From NCBI RefSeq assembly GCF_019264375.1, contig NZ_JAHVAI010000009.1:62001-126000 (forward strand): a stretch of DNA of 64,000 bases. Direction: 5' to 3'. Of this stretch, positions 50,704 to 59,294 are shown piece by piece. Below the pieces are notes generated by a model. The model had not been told where the DNA came from. It did no database searches and was given only the letters and a program-made list of their open reading frames with translations. Within the stretch, counting starts at the first letter, position 1. The number at the start of each line of letters is the position of its first letter. Source of the DNA: Sedimentimonas flavescens. Lineage in GTDB: Bacteria > Pseudomonadota > Alphaproteobacteria > Rhodobacterales > Rhodobacteraceae. A program made the position numbers and the translations under genes.

Positions 50704-50884
50704 GACTGCTCTTTTGCCGTTTGGCTTATTTGTCGATATTTTACGGGATTTCGTCGAAAGGGGAAATCACAAAGCGCCACGAGGGCCGCAAAAGCGGACT
50801 GTCGGGCAGCGGGCCACAGATTGTTTCCAGCCAAATTGTGGCGAAATTGTGGACATAAGATGGAGTTAGGCGTTAGGTGGAGCT
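50704..50884. promoter_or_regulatory. divergent region upstream of hspQ
   Basis: No gene is visible. AAATTGTGG occurs twice (50833-50841 and 50844-50852), 11 bases apart, about one helical turn, and GTTAGG occurs twice (50865-50870 and 50872-50877) just before the hspQ start. These are candidate operator repeats. I could not recognise an RpoH-type promoter with confidence. Confidence 0.4.
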
Positions 50885-51223
50885 ATGGGTGCCATCATGT
50901 ACAAGACTCACGCCAAGTATCATATCGGCCAGATCGTCCGTCACCGGAAGCATCCGTTCCGGGGCGTGATCTTCGATGTGGACGCGATGTTCTCGAACAC
51001 GCAGGAATGGTATGACGCCATTCCCGAAGACAGCCGCCCGTCCAAGGAACAGCCCTTTTATCACCTTCTGGCCGAGAACGACGACAGCTATTACGTCGCC
51101 TATGTCTCGGAGCAGAACCTGATGGCCGATTACTCGGGGGAGCCGGTCGAGCATCCCGATCTGCCCGACCTTTTCGGCGATTTTACGGATGGTCGCTATC
51201 CGCTTCAGTTTCATCTGAACTGA
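50885..51223 (+). CDS. hspQ: heat shock protein HspQ
   Basis: A 112-residue protein. YHIGQIVRHRKHPFRGVIFDVD and PFYHLLAENDDSYYVAYVSEQNL are the HspQ/YccV signatures; it has a hemimethylated-DNA-binding-type fold and in enterics modulates Lon. ATG 50885 or ATG 50897 could be the start. Its last 41 bases overlap the 3' end of the RbaW-like gene on the opposite strand. Confidence 0.93.
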   Translation: MGAIMYKTHAKYHIGQIVRHRKHPFRGVIFDVDAMFSNTQEWYDAIPEDSRPSKEQPFYHLLAENDDSYYVAYVSEQNLMADYSGEPVEHPDLPDLFGDFTDGRYPLQFHLN

Positions 51224-51698
51224 ACGCCTGCAGCGGCAGACGGAAGGCCAGAAGGTTGCGCCCGCCCTCGCGGTGGTAGCCCAGATCCTCGGCCAGATCC
51301 CGGATCAGAAACCAGCCAAAACCACCCTCAGGCAGATCCTCTGGCGCCGGGCGTGACGGTGCGCCGTCCCAAAGGTGATCAAGGCAGCGCGCGGGCAGTT
51401 CGACGCCGTCGTCGCTGACCGAACAGATCATGCTGCACCGGTCACGCACCATCGAGAGGGTGATCGTGCCGGTCTCATCGGCGCCATAGCCATGCTCGAC
51501 GATATTGTTGAGCACCTCTGCCAGAACAAGCTCCAGCGTGCCGGCTTCATCCTCGCTCATCTGCCGGGCGAAGCGCGCACGTGTGGCGCAAAGCGCCGCG
51601 CGGACCGACAGCGGGTCGGCCAGAAAACTCAGGTGAAAGACCTGTGCGGTGCCGCGTGTGGGCCGCGGCTCGGTCAGGCCTCGACGTTCAGCCAGCAT
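51183..51698 (-). CDS. RsbW-type serine kinase / anti-sigma factor, RbaW-like
   Basis: A 171-residue GHKL ATPase. The N-box LVLAEVLNNIVEHGYG, the VSDDGVEL G1-like motif and GGFGWFLIRDLAEDLGY as the G2 box define the anti-sigma Bergerat fold. Paired with a STAS protein it fits the partner-switching pair RbaV/RbaW of Rhodobacter, which influences gene transfer agent production. Orthology is inferred from the pair and host group only. ATG 51698 lies inside the STAS gene's last codons (11-base overlap). Confidence 0.82.
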   Translation of the reverse strand: MLAERRGLTEPRPTRGTAQVFHLSFLADPLSVRAALCATRARFARQMSEDEAGTLELVLAEVLNNIVEHGYGADETGTITLSMVRDRCSMICSVSDDGVELPARCLDHLWDGAPSRPAPEDLPEGGFGWFLIRDLAEDLGYHREGGRNLLAFRLPLQAFSSDETEADSDHP

Positions 51699-52035
51699 CC
51701 CGCAGCCCCTCGGCCAGCGCGGCATCGGCGTTGGCATGAATGGGGAAAACGGTATCCATCCGCGTCAGGCGAAAGACCTTCTCGACATTGGGGGTAAGGC
51801 CGGCCAGTTCCAGCCGCCGATCTGGCGCGAGCGATTTCATAACCGCCACCACGGCGCCAAGCCCCGAGCTGTCCAGGAACACCACGCGCGACAGATCCAG
51901 CACGACCCGCGCCGAGGCGGGGGCGGTTTCCTCGCGCATCCGGTCCTTGAAGCGGATCGCCACGGCCGCGTCCAGCCGGTCTTCCTCGACCCGAATAATC
52001 AAAGTGTCGCTACGTAACTTTGCAGTCAGGTTCAT
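51688..52035 (-). CDS. STAS-domain anti-anti-sigma factor, RbaV-like
   Basis: About 115 residues. A single STAS domain with VVLDLSRVVFLDSSGLGAVV, where the Ser-Ser pair is the usual phosphorylation site for the partner kinase. It lies directly upstream of the RsbW-type gene and overlaps it by 11 bases. Together they form a partner switch; the sigma factor target and upstream phosphatase are not in this window. ATG 52035 has GGAGG upstream; a GTG at 52050 is also in frame. Confidence 0.85.
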   Translation of the reverse strand: MNLTAKLRSDTLIIRVEEDRLDAAVAIRFKDRMREETAPASARVVLDLSRVVFLDSSGLGAVVAVMKSLAPDRRLELAGLTPNVEKVFRLTRMDTVFPIHANADAALAEGLRDAG

Positions 52036-52128
52036 TTGGGCCTCCGGCACAGGTGCAGTTGTGGCAACACTATCGGCGAATGCTTACCATTCCGTATTCG
52101 GAGTACGGGTTTCTTGAGGGAGGAAAGA

Positions 52129-53307
52129 ATGACCGAAGTCGTGATCGTCGGGGCCGCGCGGACACCCATGGGCGGAATGCAGGGAGCGTTCTCCGGTTTG
52201 ACCGCGCCCGAGCTTGGCGGGGCGGCGATCGCGGCCGCGCTGAGTCGTGCAGGCGTCGCGCCCGAGCGGGTCGAGGAATTGCTGATGGGCTGCGTGCTGC
52301 CGGCAGGGCAGGGGCAGGCCCCGGCGCGCCAGGCGGGTTTTGCTGCCGGATTGCCGCAGGACGTTCCCGCAACGACGCTCAACAAGATGTGCGGCTCGGG
52401 GATGAAGGCCGCGATGATGGGCTATGACCAGATCCGTGCTGGCGGGGCCGGGCTGATGGTTGCGGGCGGCATGGAAAGCATGACCAATGCGCCCTACCTG
52501 CTGCCCAAGATGCGCGGCGGCGCGCGCCTCGGCCATGCGCAGGTCATCGACCACATGTTCCTCGACGGGCTTGAGGATGCCTATGACAAGGGCCGCCTGA
52601 TGGGCACCTTCGCCGAGGATTGCGCACAGGCCTTCCAGTTCACGCGTGAAGAGCAGGACAGCTACGCTCTCGCCTCGCTGACCCGTGCGCTTGAGGCGCA
52701 GAAATCGGGTGCTTTCGAGGCCGAAATCGTTGCGGTCTCGGTTCCGGGCAAGGGCGGCGCGACCGATGTCGGCATCGACGAACAGCCCGGCAATGCCCGT
52801 CCCGACAAGATCCCGCATCTCAAGCCCGCCTTCCGCAAGGATGGTACGGTGACTGCGGCCAACTCTTCTTCGATCTCGGATGGTGCCGCAGCGCTGGTCC
52901 TTGCCTCGGCCGAACTTGCCGCTGCCGAAGGCCTGCCCGTGCGCGCCCGCATCCTGGGTCACGCCAGCCACGCCCAAGCCCCGGCCGAGTTCCCCACCGC
53001 CCCCGTGCCCGCCGCCGAAAAGCTGCTCAAACGGCTCGGCTGGACGGTCGAGGACGTGGATCTGTGGGAGGTGAACGAGGCCTTCGCCGTCGTGCCCATG
53101 GCCTTCATGCGCCGCATGGGCCTGCCGCATGACAAGGTCAACGTGAACGGCGGTGCCTGCGCGCTTGGCCACCCGATCGGTGCCTCGGGCGCGCGGATCA
53201 TCGTCACCCTCCTGCACGCGCTCGAAACGCGCGGCCTCAAGCGCGGGATCGCCGCAATCTGCATCGGCGGCGGCGAAGGCACGGCCATCGCCATCGAGCG
53301 GCCTTGA
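52129..53307 (+). CDS. acetyl-CoA acetyltransferase (thiolase)
   Basis: A 392-residue thiolase. Catalytic Cys88 lies in LNKMCGSGMKA, the His in GHPIGASGAR and the second Cys in CIGGGEG, all typical of the biosynthetic/degradative acetyl-CoA acetyltransferase. No phaB or other PHB gene is adjacent, so the pathway (PHB, ketone or butyrate metabolism) is open. GAGGAAAG precedes ATG 52129. A dispersed repeat follows its stop. Confidence 0.93.
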   Translation: MTEVVIVGAARTPMGGMQGAFSGLTAPELGGAAIAAALSRAGVAPERVEELLMGCVLPAGQGQAPARQAGFAAGLPQDVPATTLNKMCGSGMKAAMMGYDQIRAGGAGLMVAGGMESMTNAPYLLPKMRGGARLGHAQVIDHMFLDGLEDAYDKGRLMGTFAEDCAQAFQFTREEQDSYALASLTRALEAQKSGAFEAEIVAVSVPGKGGATDVGIDEQPGNARPDKIPHLKPAFRKDGTVTAANSSSISDGAAALVLASAELAAAEGLPVRARILGHASHAQAPAEFPTAPVPAAEKLLKRLGWTVEDVDLWEVNEAFAVVPMAFMRRMGLPHDKVNVNGGACALGHPIGASGARIIVTLLHALETRGLKRGIAAICIGGGEGTAIAIERP

Positions 53308-53321
53308 CCTTTTCAACGTGG

Positions 53322-53364
53322 TCGAAATATCCCACGGGGGTCCGGGGGTGTGAAACCCCCGGCC
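53322..53364 (-). repeat. dispersed GC-rich palindromic repeat, copy 3
   Basis: On the minus strand: GGCCGGGGG-TTTCACA-CCCCCGGACC, then CCCGTGGGATATTTCGACC. It is a diverged, inverted relative of copies 1 and 2. It lies between the thiolase stop and the msrC ribosome site (GAGGGTAAG before ATG 53381), so on the plus strand it sits in the likely 5' leader of msrC if the two are co-transcribed. Confidence 0.7.
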
Positions 53365-53380
53365 TTCCTTTGAGGGTAAG

Positions 53381-53836
53381 ATGCGCGTTGATTATGATCA
53401 GCTCGAACAGCAGATAGCCGCACTCAGCCATGGCGAGACCGACGAGGTCGCGCTGATGGCAACGCTTGCCTGTGAGATCCATCACGCTGACGATCGCTTC
53501 GACTGGACCGGGTTTTACCGCGTGACCGGGCCGGAACTCCTCAAGATCGGCCCTTATCAGGGCGGCCATGGCTGCCTTGTCATCCCCTTCTCCAAGGGGG
53601 TCTGCGGCGCCGCGGCGCGCACGCGAGAAACGCAGCTCGTCCCGGATGTCGACGCCTTCCCCGGGCACATCGCCTGCTCCTCCTCGACCCGGTCCGAGAT
53701 CGTGCTTCCCGTCTTCGGGCAAGGCGGACGGCTGATCGGTGTGCTCGACATCGACAGCAACCAGCCCGACGCCTTCACGCCGGAGGACGCTGCACGACTT
53801 GGGCGGATCCTCGCCGCGACCTTCGCTGGCGTCTGA
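53381..53836 (+). CDS. msrC: free methionine-(R)-sulfoxide reductase (GAF domain)
   Basis: A 151-residue single GAF-domain protein. The three cysteines of fRMsr enzymes are present: Cys65 (GGHGCLVI), Cys75 (SKGVCGAAAR) and Cys99 (GHIACSSSTRSEIVLPV). The enzyme reduces free methionine-R-sulfoxide with thioredoxin. Length fits. The gene follows the thiolase by 73 bases. Confidence 0.9.
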   Translation: MRVDYDQLEQQIAALSHGETDEVALMATLACEIHHADDRFDWTGFYRVTGPELLKIGPYQGGHGCLVIPFSKGVCGAAARTRETQLVPDVDAFPGHIACSSSTRSEIVLPVFGQGGRLIGVLDIDSNQPDAFTPEDAARLGRILAATFAGV

Positions 53837-53905
53837 CGCAAAATCCCGCGTGACGACGCCGCCGCGCTGATCTAGCGTGCCGCAAACAGATGCCCGGAGC
53901 GCGCT

Positions 53906-54532
53906 ATGTGGGATACGTTTATGGCCTTTCCGGCCGGAACCTTGGCGGCCTTCATGGTGGGCGCGCTGGTGCTGAACTTCACTCCCGGATCGGATGTGCT
54001 TTTCGCCACGGCCTCGGGCATTCAGGGCGGGCCCAAGGCGGGCGCGGCGGCGGGTCTTGGCGTCGGTATCGGCGGCATCGCCCATGTGCTGGCCACGGCC
54101 TTCGGGCTTGGCGCGTTGGTCGCGGCGCATCCCGGCGTGCTGGATGTCGTGCGCTGGTTCGGGGCGGGTTATCTGCTCTGGGTCGCCTGGCGCTGTTGGC
54201 GCGCGCCGGCGCCCTCGACCAGCTCGATCCAGGGCGCGCTGCGCCCCGCAGTGGCTTTTCGTCGCGCGATCATCACCAACCTGCTCAACCCAAAGGTCAT
54301 GCTCTTCATGCTGGCCTACCTGCCGCAGTTCACCAACCCCTCGGTCGGCCCGATCTGGCAGCAGATCCTGATCCTGGGCACGCTCGTGATGACCACCGGC
54401 ACTATCGTCACGGCGGGCTACGGGGCAACGGCAGGCTGGCTTGGCGCGCGGCTCGCGCGTCGGATGGGGGTGCTTAACCGTGTCGCAGCGGTCATGTTCG
54501 GGGGCCTCGCCGCAAAGCTCGTCCTCGACTGA
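53906..54532 (+). CDS. LysE-family exporter
   Basis: A 208-residue inner-membrane protein with about six hydrophobic helices. The N-terminal LNFTPGSDVLFA motif and LNPKVMLFMLAYLPQF are LysE/RhtB-family signatures. Such proteins export amino acids or related metabolites; the substrate is unknown. It lies 69 bases after msrC and 37 bases before the RluA-type gene. Confidence 0.9.
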   Translation: MWDTFMAFPAGTLAAFMVGALVLNFTPGSDVLFATASGIQGGPKAGAAAGLGVGIGGIAHVLATAFGLGALVAAHPGVLDVVRWFGAGYLLWVAWRCWRAPAPSTSSIQGALRPAVAFRRAIITNLLNPKVMLFMLAYLPQFTNPSVGPIWQQILILGTLVMTTGTIVTAGYGATAGWLGARLARRMGVLNRVAAVMFGGLAAKLVLD

Positions 54533-54569
54533 GCTTGATTTCGCCGCCCCGCCGGGCCATCTGGGCCGC

Positions 54570-55223
54570 ATGAGCGATTTCGTCTATACCCCGACCGCCG
54601 AGCAGCCCCGCGTGCTCCACGCCGATCACGAGATCCTGGTGGTGGACAAGCCCGCGGGTCTTCTGTCCGTGCCGGGTAAGGGTGAGGACCGCGCCGATTG
54701 CCTGATCAATCGGCTGCGCGCGGCCTTCCCCACGATCTTGCTGGTGCATCGGCTGGATATGGATACTTCGGGCGTAATGATCTTTGGCCTGACGCCCCAT
54801 GCGCAGCGCCACCTCGGCCTGCAATTCGAGAACCGCCAGACGAAGAAACACTACCTTGCGCGGCTCTGGGGGCATCTGGAGCCGAAGGAGGGCACCGTCG
54901 ATCTGCCGTTGATCGTGGATTGGCCGAACCGCCCCAAGCAGCATGTGAATCATGAAACCGGCAAGCCCGCGCAGACCGGTTGGCGCGTGTTGCGACATGA
55001 TCCCGACGGCACGACCCGTGTGCGCCTCAACCCGCTGACCGGGCGCAGCCACCAGTTGCGGGTGCATATGCTCTCGCTTGGGCACCCGATCCTGGGCGAT
55101 CCGCTTTATGCCGAAGGCGCCGCGCGCGATTTTCCGCGCCTGATGCTGCATGCCGAGAGCCTGCGTATCCGCCATCCCGACGGCGGCAAGCACATGACCT
55201 TTACGGCGCCCCGCCCGTTCTGA
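54570..55223 (+). CDS. RluA-family pseudouridine synthase
   Basis: A 217-residue enzyme close in length to E. coli RluA (23S rRNA 746 / tRNA 32). The catalytic Asp63 lies in VHRLDMDTSG; VVDKPAGLLSVPGKG and LTGRSHQLRVHM are conserved. There is no S4 domain, as in RluA rather than RluC/RluD. ATG 54570 is chosen; the longer in-frame start overlaps the LysE gene. It is convergent with the saccharopine-dehydrogenase-like gene with a 3-base gap. Confidence 0.9.
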   Translation: MSDFVYTPTAEQPRVLHADHEILVVDKPAGLLSVPGKGEDRADCLINRLRAAFPTILLVHRLDMDTSGVMIFGLTPHAQRHLGLQFENRQTKKHYLARLWGHLEPKEGTVDLPLIVDWPNRPKQHVNHETGKPAQTGWRVLRHDPDGTTRVRLNPLTGRSHQLRVHMLSLGHPILGDPLYAEGAARDFPRLMLHAESLRIRHPDGGKHMTFTAPRPF

Positions 55224-55226
55224 ACG

Positions 55227-56369
55227 TCAGGCCAGATGGTCAATTCGGGCGAGATACTGCGCCTGGCTTTCGAGCGCCCCGAGCCAGCCCTTGACCAGTT
55301 TGGGGTCATGCGGCGCCGAATGCACCCCGGCGGGGATCTCGTGGCGCAAGATCGCCTCAACCGCGAGCGAGACCGTGCCCGACACCAGCCGCGCCATGGC
55401 CGAGCCGCGCGCGTCGCCCTGAGCATCCAGCATCCAGCTTCGATGCCAGACCGGCCGCCCGTCGTGCTTGGCCTCAAGTGAGACGACCAGCACGACCCGG
55501 TCGGGCTCGTCCTTGTGATAGGCGTTCTCGCGCCAGAGCGTGTCGGCCATGTCCGCCAGCCGCTCCTCGGCCTCGGGGCCATCGCGTTCGAGCGCGGCGA
55601 AAACCGGCGCCCAGGCATCGGACCAGCCCAGAAGGCGGATCGTGCCGCGCACGAAATCCTCGATCCGCCAGGCGGGGTCGAAGCGATATTCCTCGACGAA
55701 GGGCAGGCTGTCGCGATTGGGGTAGACCTCGAAGGTCTCGGGGTGCGGCAGGGGCGCGTCGAAGCGCGAGACCGCCTCCCACGGGTGGCGGACCTTCAGC
55801 TCGGTGAAATGCCGGATCGAGCGTGCGGGCGTGCGCAGCGCGCGCAACACGCCAAGCGGCGACCAGCTGAACTTGTAGCGAAACGCGTTCGGATGGGCCG
55901 GGATGCCACCGCAGTAGCTGTGAAACGATAGGGTGTTGCCCGCCGCCACCGTCCCCGAGGCGCGATAGCCCGCCACAAGATCATGCGCCATCAGGTGGTC
56001 GATGCCGGGGTCAAGCCCGACCTCGGCCAGGATCGTCACGCCCGCCTCGCGCGCGGGGCCATCCAGATCGCGCAACTGCTTCGACAGGTAGGACGAGCAG
56101 GCGAAATGCGCGCCCCGGCGCACCGCGATCTGCGCAAGATCGCCATGCAGATCGGGCGGCAGCATCGAGACAATCACCTCGCCCGGCTGCACGGTAGCCT
56201 CAAGCGCCTGCTGCGAGAAGCCGCTGATCTCAGCCTCGCGCCCGGCCAGAAGGGCGTAGGCGGCAGGCTCGTCGATGGTCCAGACCGTCACCGCGTGTCC
56301 GGCGTCGATCAGGCGCCGCAGGCCCGGCCCCGAACTCAGCCCCGTTCCACACCAGTGAATACGCCCCAT
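55227..56369 (-). CDS. saccharopine dehydrogenase family protein
   Basis: A 380-residue protein. The N-terminal Rossmann fold starts IHWCGTGLSSG (GxGxxSG-type), followed by the ACSSYLSKQLRDLDG and EVGLDPGIDHLMAHDL segments typical of saccharopine dehydrogenase C-terminal domains. In bacteria this family includes carboxynorspermidine and other dehydrogenases; the substrate here is unknown. It lies 9 bases downstream of the WGR gene. Confidence 0.85.
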   Translation of the reverse strand: MGRIHWCGTGLSSGPGLRRLIDAGHAVTVWTIDEPAAYALLAGREAEISGFSQQALEATVQPGEVIVSMLPPDLHGDLAQIAVRRGAHFACSSYLSKQLRDLDGPAREAGVTILAEVGLDPGIDHLMAHDLVAGYRASGTVAAGNTLSFHSYCGGIPAHPNAFRYKFSWSPLGVLRALRTPARSIRHFTELKVRHPWEAVSRFDAPLPHPETFEVYPNRDSLPFVEEYRFDPAWRIEDFVRGTIRLLGWSDAWAPVFAALERDGPEAEERLADMADTLWRENAYHKDEPDRVVLVVSLEAKHDGRPVWHRSWMLDAQGDARGSAMARLVSGTVSLAVEAILRHEIPAGVHSAPHDPKLVKGWLGALESQAQYLARIDHLA

Positions 56370-56378
56370 CGCCGCCCC

Positions 56379-56618
56379 TCAGCCTTGCGCGGCGCGGCGT
56401 TCGGTCAGCCGATAGCCGCGCCGGATCGCGCGTCCGCGCCAGCGGTCGGCGGCCTGAGCGGCCTCACGCAGGTTGGAAAACCAGTTCACCCGCATCCCCG
56501 CGCGGCGCCCCTGACGGCCCCATTCGCGCAGCACCGAATATTCGCCAAAGAGATTGTCGGCGATCTCGACGCGGTAGAAGGCGCGGGCGGTGGGGCGGTG
56601 CAGCAGCAGGCTGAGCAT
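56379..56618 (-). CDS. minimal WGR-domain protein
   Basis: A 79-residue protein. FYRVEIADNLFGEYSVLREWGRQGR is the WGR motif (Trp-Gly-Arg in EWGRQG), a nucleic-acid-binding domain found in PARPs and in many small bacterial proteins. No other domain is present. The C-terminal half is basic and helical. Its role is unknown; it may form an operon with the dehydrogenase-like gene. Confidence 0.85.
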   Translation of the reverse strand: MLSLLLHRPTARAFYRVEIADNLFGEYSVLREWGRQGRRAGMRVNWFSNLREAAQAADRWRGRAIRRGYRLTERRAAQG

Positions 56619-56685
56619 GGCGGGGCCTTGGGTTGGTCTTGTTCCTTCAGGGAATCAGAACCGGGCGGCTGACGCCAGTGCAAAA

Positions 56686-57390
56686 TCACTCCCACCGGAC
56701 CTCGCCGAGGAAGATATAGCCCGCACCGTAGATCGTCTTGATCAGGCGCGGGTTCTTGGGGTCTTCGCCCAGCTTGGTGCGCAGCCGCGAGATGCGCACA
56801 TCCATCGCCCGGTCAAAGCTTTCGCCCGCCACGCCGCCAAGGTGTTCTTGCATCTGCGCGCGGGTCAGCAGCCGGTTGGGGCTGTCTAGGAAGAGCCGCA
56901 GCACCTCGCCCTCGGCATGAGAAAACGGGGTTTCGCGGCCATCTGCATCGGTCAGCACGTAACGGTCGAAATGGGCGCGCCAGCCCGCGAAATGCGCGAT
57001 CTGGGCGCTCGTGCTGGCTTCGGTGCGGGACTTGCGCAGACGCGCACGGATGCGCGCCACGACCTCGGCCGGGTCGAAGGGTTTGATGATGTAGTCATCC
57101 GCGCCAAGCTCCAGCCCGGTGACGCGGTCCTGCACCTGCGCGCGGCCCGAGATGATGATGATCGCCGCTCCGGATTCGAGCGCGAGCCGATGCACCAGTG
57201 CCAGCCCATCCCGGTCGGGCAGGCCGAGGTCTACGAGGCAAACATCAAAGGCCGTGCGTTTCAGCGCCGCCTCGAACTCGGTCGCGCGGGAATAGGCCGT
57301 GGTGCGAAACCCCGCCTCTTCGAGCGTGTCGGCCAGCATCCGGCGGATCTCGGGTTCGTCGTCGAGGATGGCGACATGCGGGGCGGTCAT
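56686..57390 (-). CDS. OmpR-family response regulator, partner of the adjacent kinase
   Basis: A 234-residue regulator. Receiver: LDDE at 9-12, phospho-acceptor Asp54 (CLVDLGLP), IIKPFDP Lys. The winged-helix output ends with DVRISRLRTKLGEDPKNPRLIKTI and YGAGYIFLG. Its ATG overlaps the stop of the hybrid kinase gene by 4 bases, so they are co-produced. The pair diverges from the acyl-CoA ligase/liv operon and is a candidate regulator of it. Confidence 0.92.
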   Translation of the reverse strand: MTAPHVAILDDEPEIRRMLADTLEEAGFRTTAYSRATEFEAALKRTAFDVCLVDLGLPDRDGLALVHRLALESGAAIIIISGRAQVQDRVTGLELGADDYIIKPFDPAEVVARIRARLRKSRTEASTSAQIAHFAGWRAHFDRYVLTDADGRETPFSHAEGEVLRLFLDSPNRLLTRAQMQEHLGGVAGESFDRAMDVRISRLRTKLGEDPKNPRLIKTIYGAGYIFLGEVRWE

Positions 57391-59294
57391 CGGCGTGCTC
57401 CGGCGAGTGTGGCGGCGAGGGTTACCGCGTTAAAAGGTTTTTGCAGAACCGGGCAGGGGGCAGAGGCGCGCAGCGCGTCGCCCGGCGGCAGCGAGGTCAT
57501 CAAAACGACGGGCAGGCGCTCGGCGATGCGGTTGGCAAGATCCACGCCCGAGCCCTCGCCGGGAAGCTGGATGTCCGAGAGCACCATGCCGATATCTGGC
57601 AGTGCGAGCAATGCCTCCGCCTCGGCAACGCTGCTGGCCTCGACGACGGTGTGCTCCATGCTGCGCAGCATTTCGCGGGTATGGGCGCGAATCTCTTCAT
57701 TGTCCTCGACCAGAAGCACCAGCATTGGCGCGGTCTCGGCCTGGGCGGGGCGCAACGGCAGGCGCAGCGCCACGAGCGCGCCTTCGGGGGTGTTTTCCAG
57801 CCGCACCGTGCCGCCGGCAAGCTTGGTCTGATCATAGACCATCGACAGGCCCAGCCCCGAGCCCTCGCCGCCCTTGGTGGTGAAGAACGGATCGAGCGCG
57901 CGGCTCAGCGCCTCTTCGGAGAAGCCCGGGCCGGTGTCGCTGACCGAGATCTCGACCCAGGTGTCGCGCACGGGATGCACCTCAACCCGGATCGTGCCGC
58001 CGTGCGGCCCCATCGCATCGCGGGCATTCAGGAGCAGGTTCAACACGCTGTCCTGCAATTGCCCCGGATCGAGCAGCACCGGCCCCTCGATCCCGCCGAC
58101 GAAGGTTTCCAGTTGCACCGCTTCGCCAAGGGTCGGGCGCGCCATCGCGGCGATATCCTCGATCATCGGGCGCAGCTCGACCGCTTGCGGGCGCAACTCG
58201 CGCTTGCCCGAGATCGCGGCGATCCGGTCGAGCAGGGCGCCGCCCCGCCGTGCGGCGGCCAGCGTTGCGCGCACGGCCTCCTGCGCGTCGGGCGACAGGT
58301 CCGGCATGCGCTCAAGTCGCCCCTGAAGCCCCAGAATGATCGTCAGGAGGTTGGCGAAATCATGCGCCAGCCCCGAGGTCAGCTGTGCCGCCAGCTCGCG
58401 TTTGGAGGATTGCGCCAGTGCTGCGCGGGCCTGCGTTTCGTGGGTGACGTCGGTCGAGAGGATATAGACCCCCTGCACCTGTCCCGAGGCGCCCCGGTCG
58501 GGCGTCAGCGCGATGCGGATGCGCCGCCCCGAGGGTTCGTGCGTGATCTCGAGCACGTTGGCCTGACCCGCCAGCGCCTTGACGAAGCCGGGCTCGATCC
58601 GCGCAAAAGTGTCGGGCCCGAGCACCGCATCCGCATGTTTCCCGACCGGATCGTCAAGCGAGCCGGGCATGACAGCCGTCAGCTTCCGGTTCGAGAAGGT
58701 ATAGATGAAGTCGCGGCCCATATGCGCGATATGGGCGGGCATCATTTCGGTCACCTGCCGGGTGCGCGCCTCGATCGCGGTCAGTTCGCGCTGCGCCTCT
58801 TCCAGCGCGGCGTTGGTTGCGGCCAGCGCGCGGTTGGCGCCCGCCAGCCGCTCGGCGTTTTCCAGCACCTGCTCGGACAGCTCGGCCGAGCGCGCCCGCA
58901 GCAATGCTTCCTGGCGCTTGATCTCGGTGATGTCGGTATAGACGGTCACCCAGCCACCCTGCGGCAGTGGCGCGCCCTCGACCGCGATGGTGCGGCCATT
59001 GGTGCGGGTGCGCTCCAGGTAATGCGGCTCGAAGGCGCGGGCCTGTTCGGCGCGCAGCCGCACCGCTTCCTCGATGTCGCCGATGTGGCCGTATTCTCCG
59101 CGCAGCGCCAGCAGGCGGATCGTGTCCTCGAACAGGGTGCCGGGGCGCGTATATTCCTCGGGAAGGTCGAACATGCGCTGGTACTGGCGGTTCGAAACGG
59201 CCAGCCGCAGATCGCTGTCGAAGATCGACAGAGCCTGTCCGATCAGGTTCAGCCCCGCCTGTGTCAGACGCTCGCGTGGGTCTTCTGCGCTCAT
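57387..59294 (-). CDS. PAS hybrid sensor histidine kinase
   Basis: A 635-residue soluble-looking kinase without clear transmembrane helices. A PAS-like domain at ~10-125, a coiled coil at ~128-185, a second PAS at ~190-290, the phospho-acceptor His311 in SGLAHDFANLL, ATPase motifs (LLLNARDAM, DTGPGFS, GEGSGLGLSMVYD) and a C-terminal receiver with Asp574 (VLSDIQLPG). Signals are therefore probably cytoplasmic, for example a metabolite or redox state. ATG 59294 has GGGAGG upstream. It shares a promoter region with the acyl-CoA ligase gene. Confidence 0.93.
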   Translation of the reverse strand: MSAEDPRERLTQAGLNLIGQALSIFDSDLRLAVSNRQYQRMFDLPEEYTRPGTLFEDTIRLLALRGEYGHIGDIEEAVRLRAEQARAFEPHYLERTRTNGRTIAVEGAPLPQGGWVTVYTDITEIKRQEALLRARSAELSEQVLENAERLAGANRALAATNAALEEAQRELTAIEARTRQVTEMMPAHIAHMGRDFIYTFSNRKLTAVMPGSLDDPVGKHADAVLGPDTFARIEPGFVKALAGQANVLEITHEPSGRRIRIALTPDRGASGQVQGVYILSTDVTHETQARAALAQSSKRELAAQLTSGLAHDFANLLTIILGLQGRLERMPDLSPDAQEAVRATLAAARRGGALLDRIAAISGKRELRPQAVELRPMIEDIAAMARPTLGEAVQLETFVGGIEGPVLLDPGQLQDSVLNLLLNARDAMGPHGGTIRVEVHPVRDTWVEISVSDTGPGFSEEALSRALDPFFTTKGGEGSGLGLSMVYDQTKLAGGTVRLENTPEGALVALRLPLRPAQAETAPMLVLLVEDNEEIRAHTREMLRSMEHTVVEASSVAEAEALLALPDIGMVLSDIQLPGEGSGVDLANRIAERLPVVLMTSLPPGDALRASAPCPVLQKPFNAVTLAATLAGARR

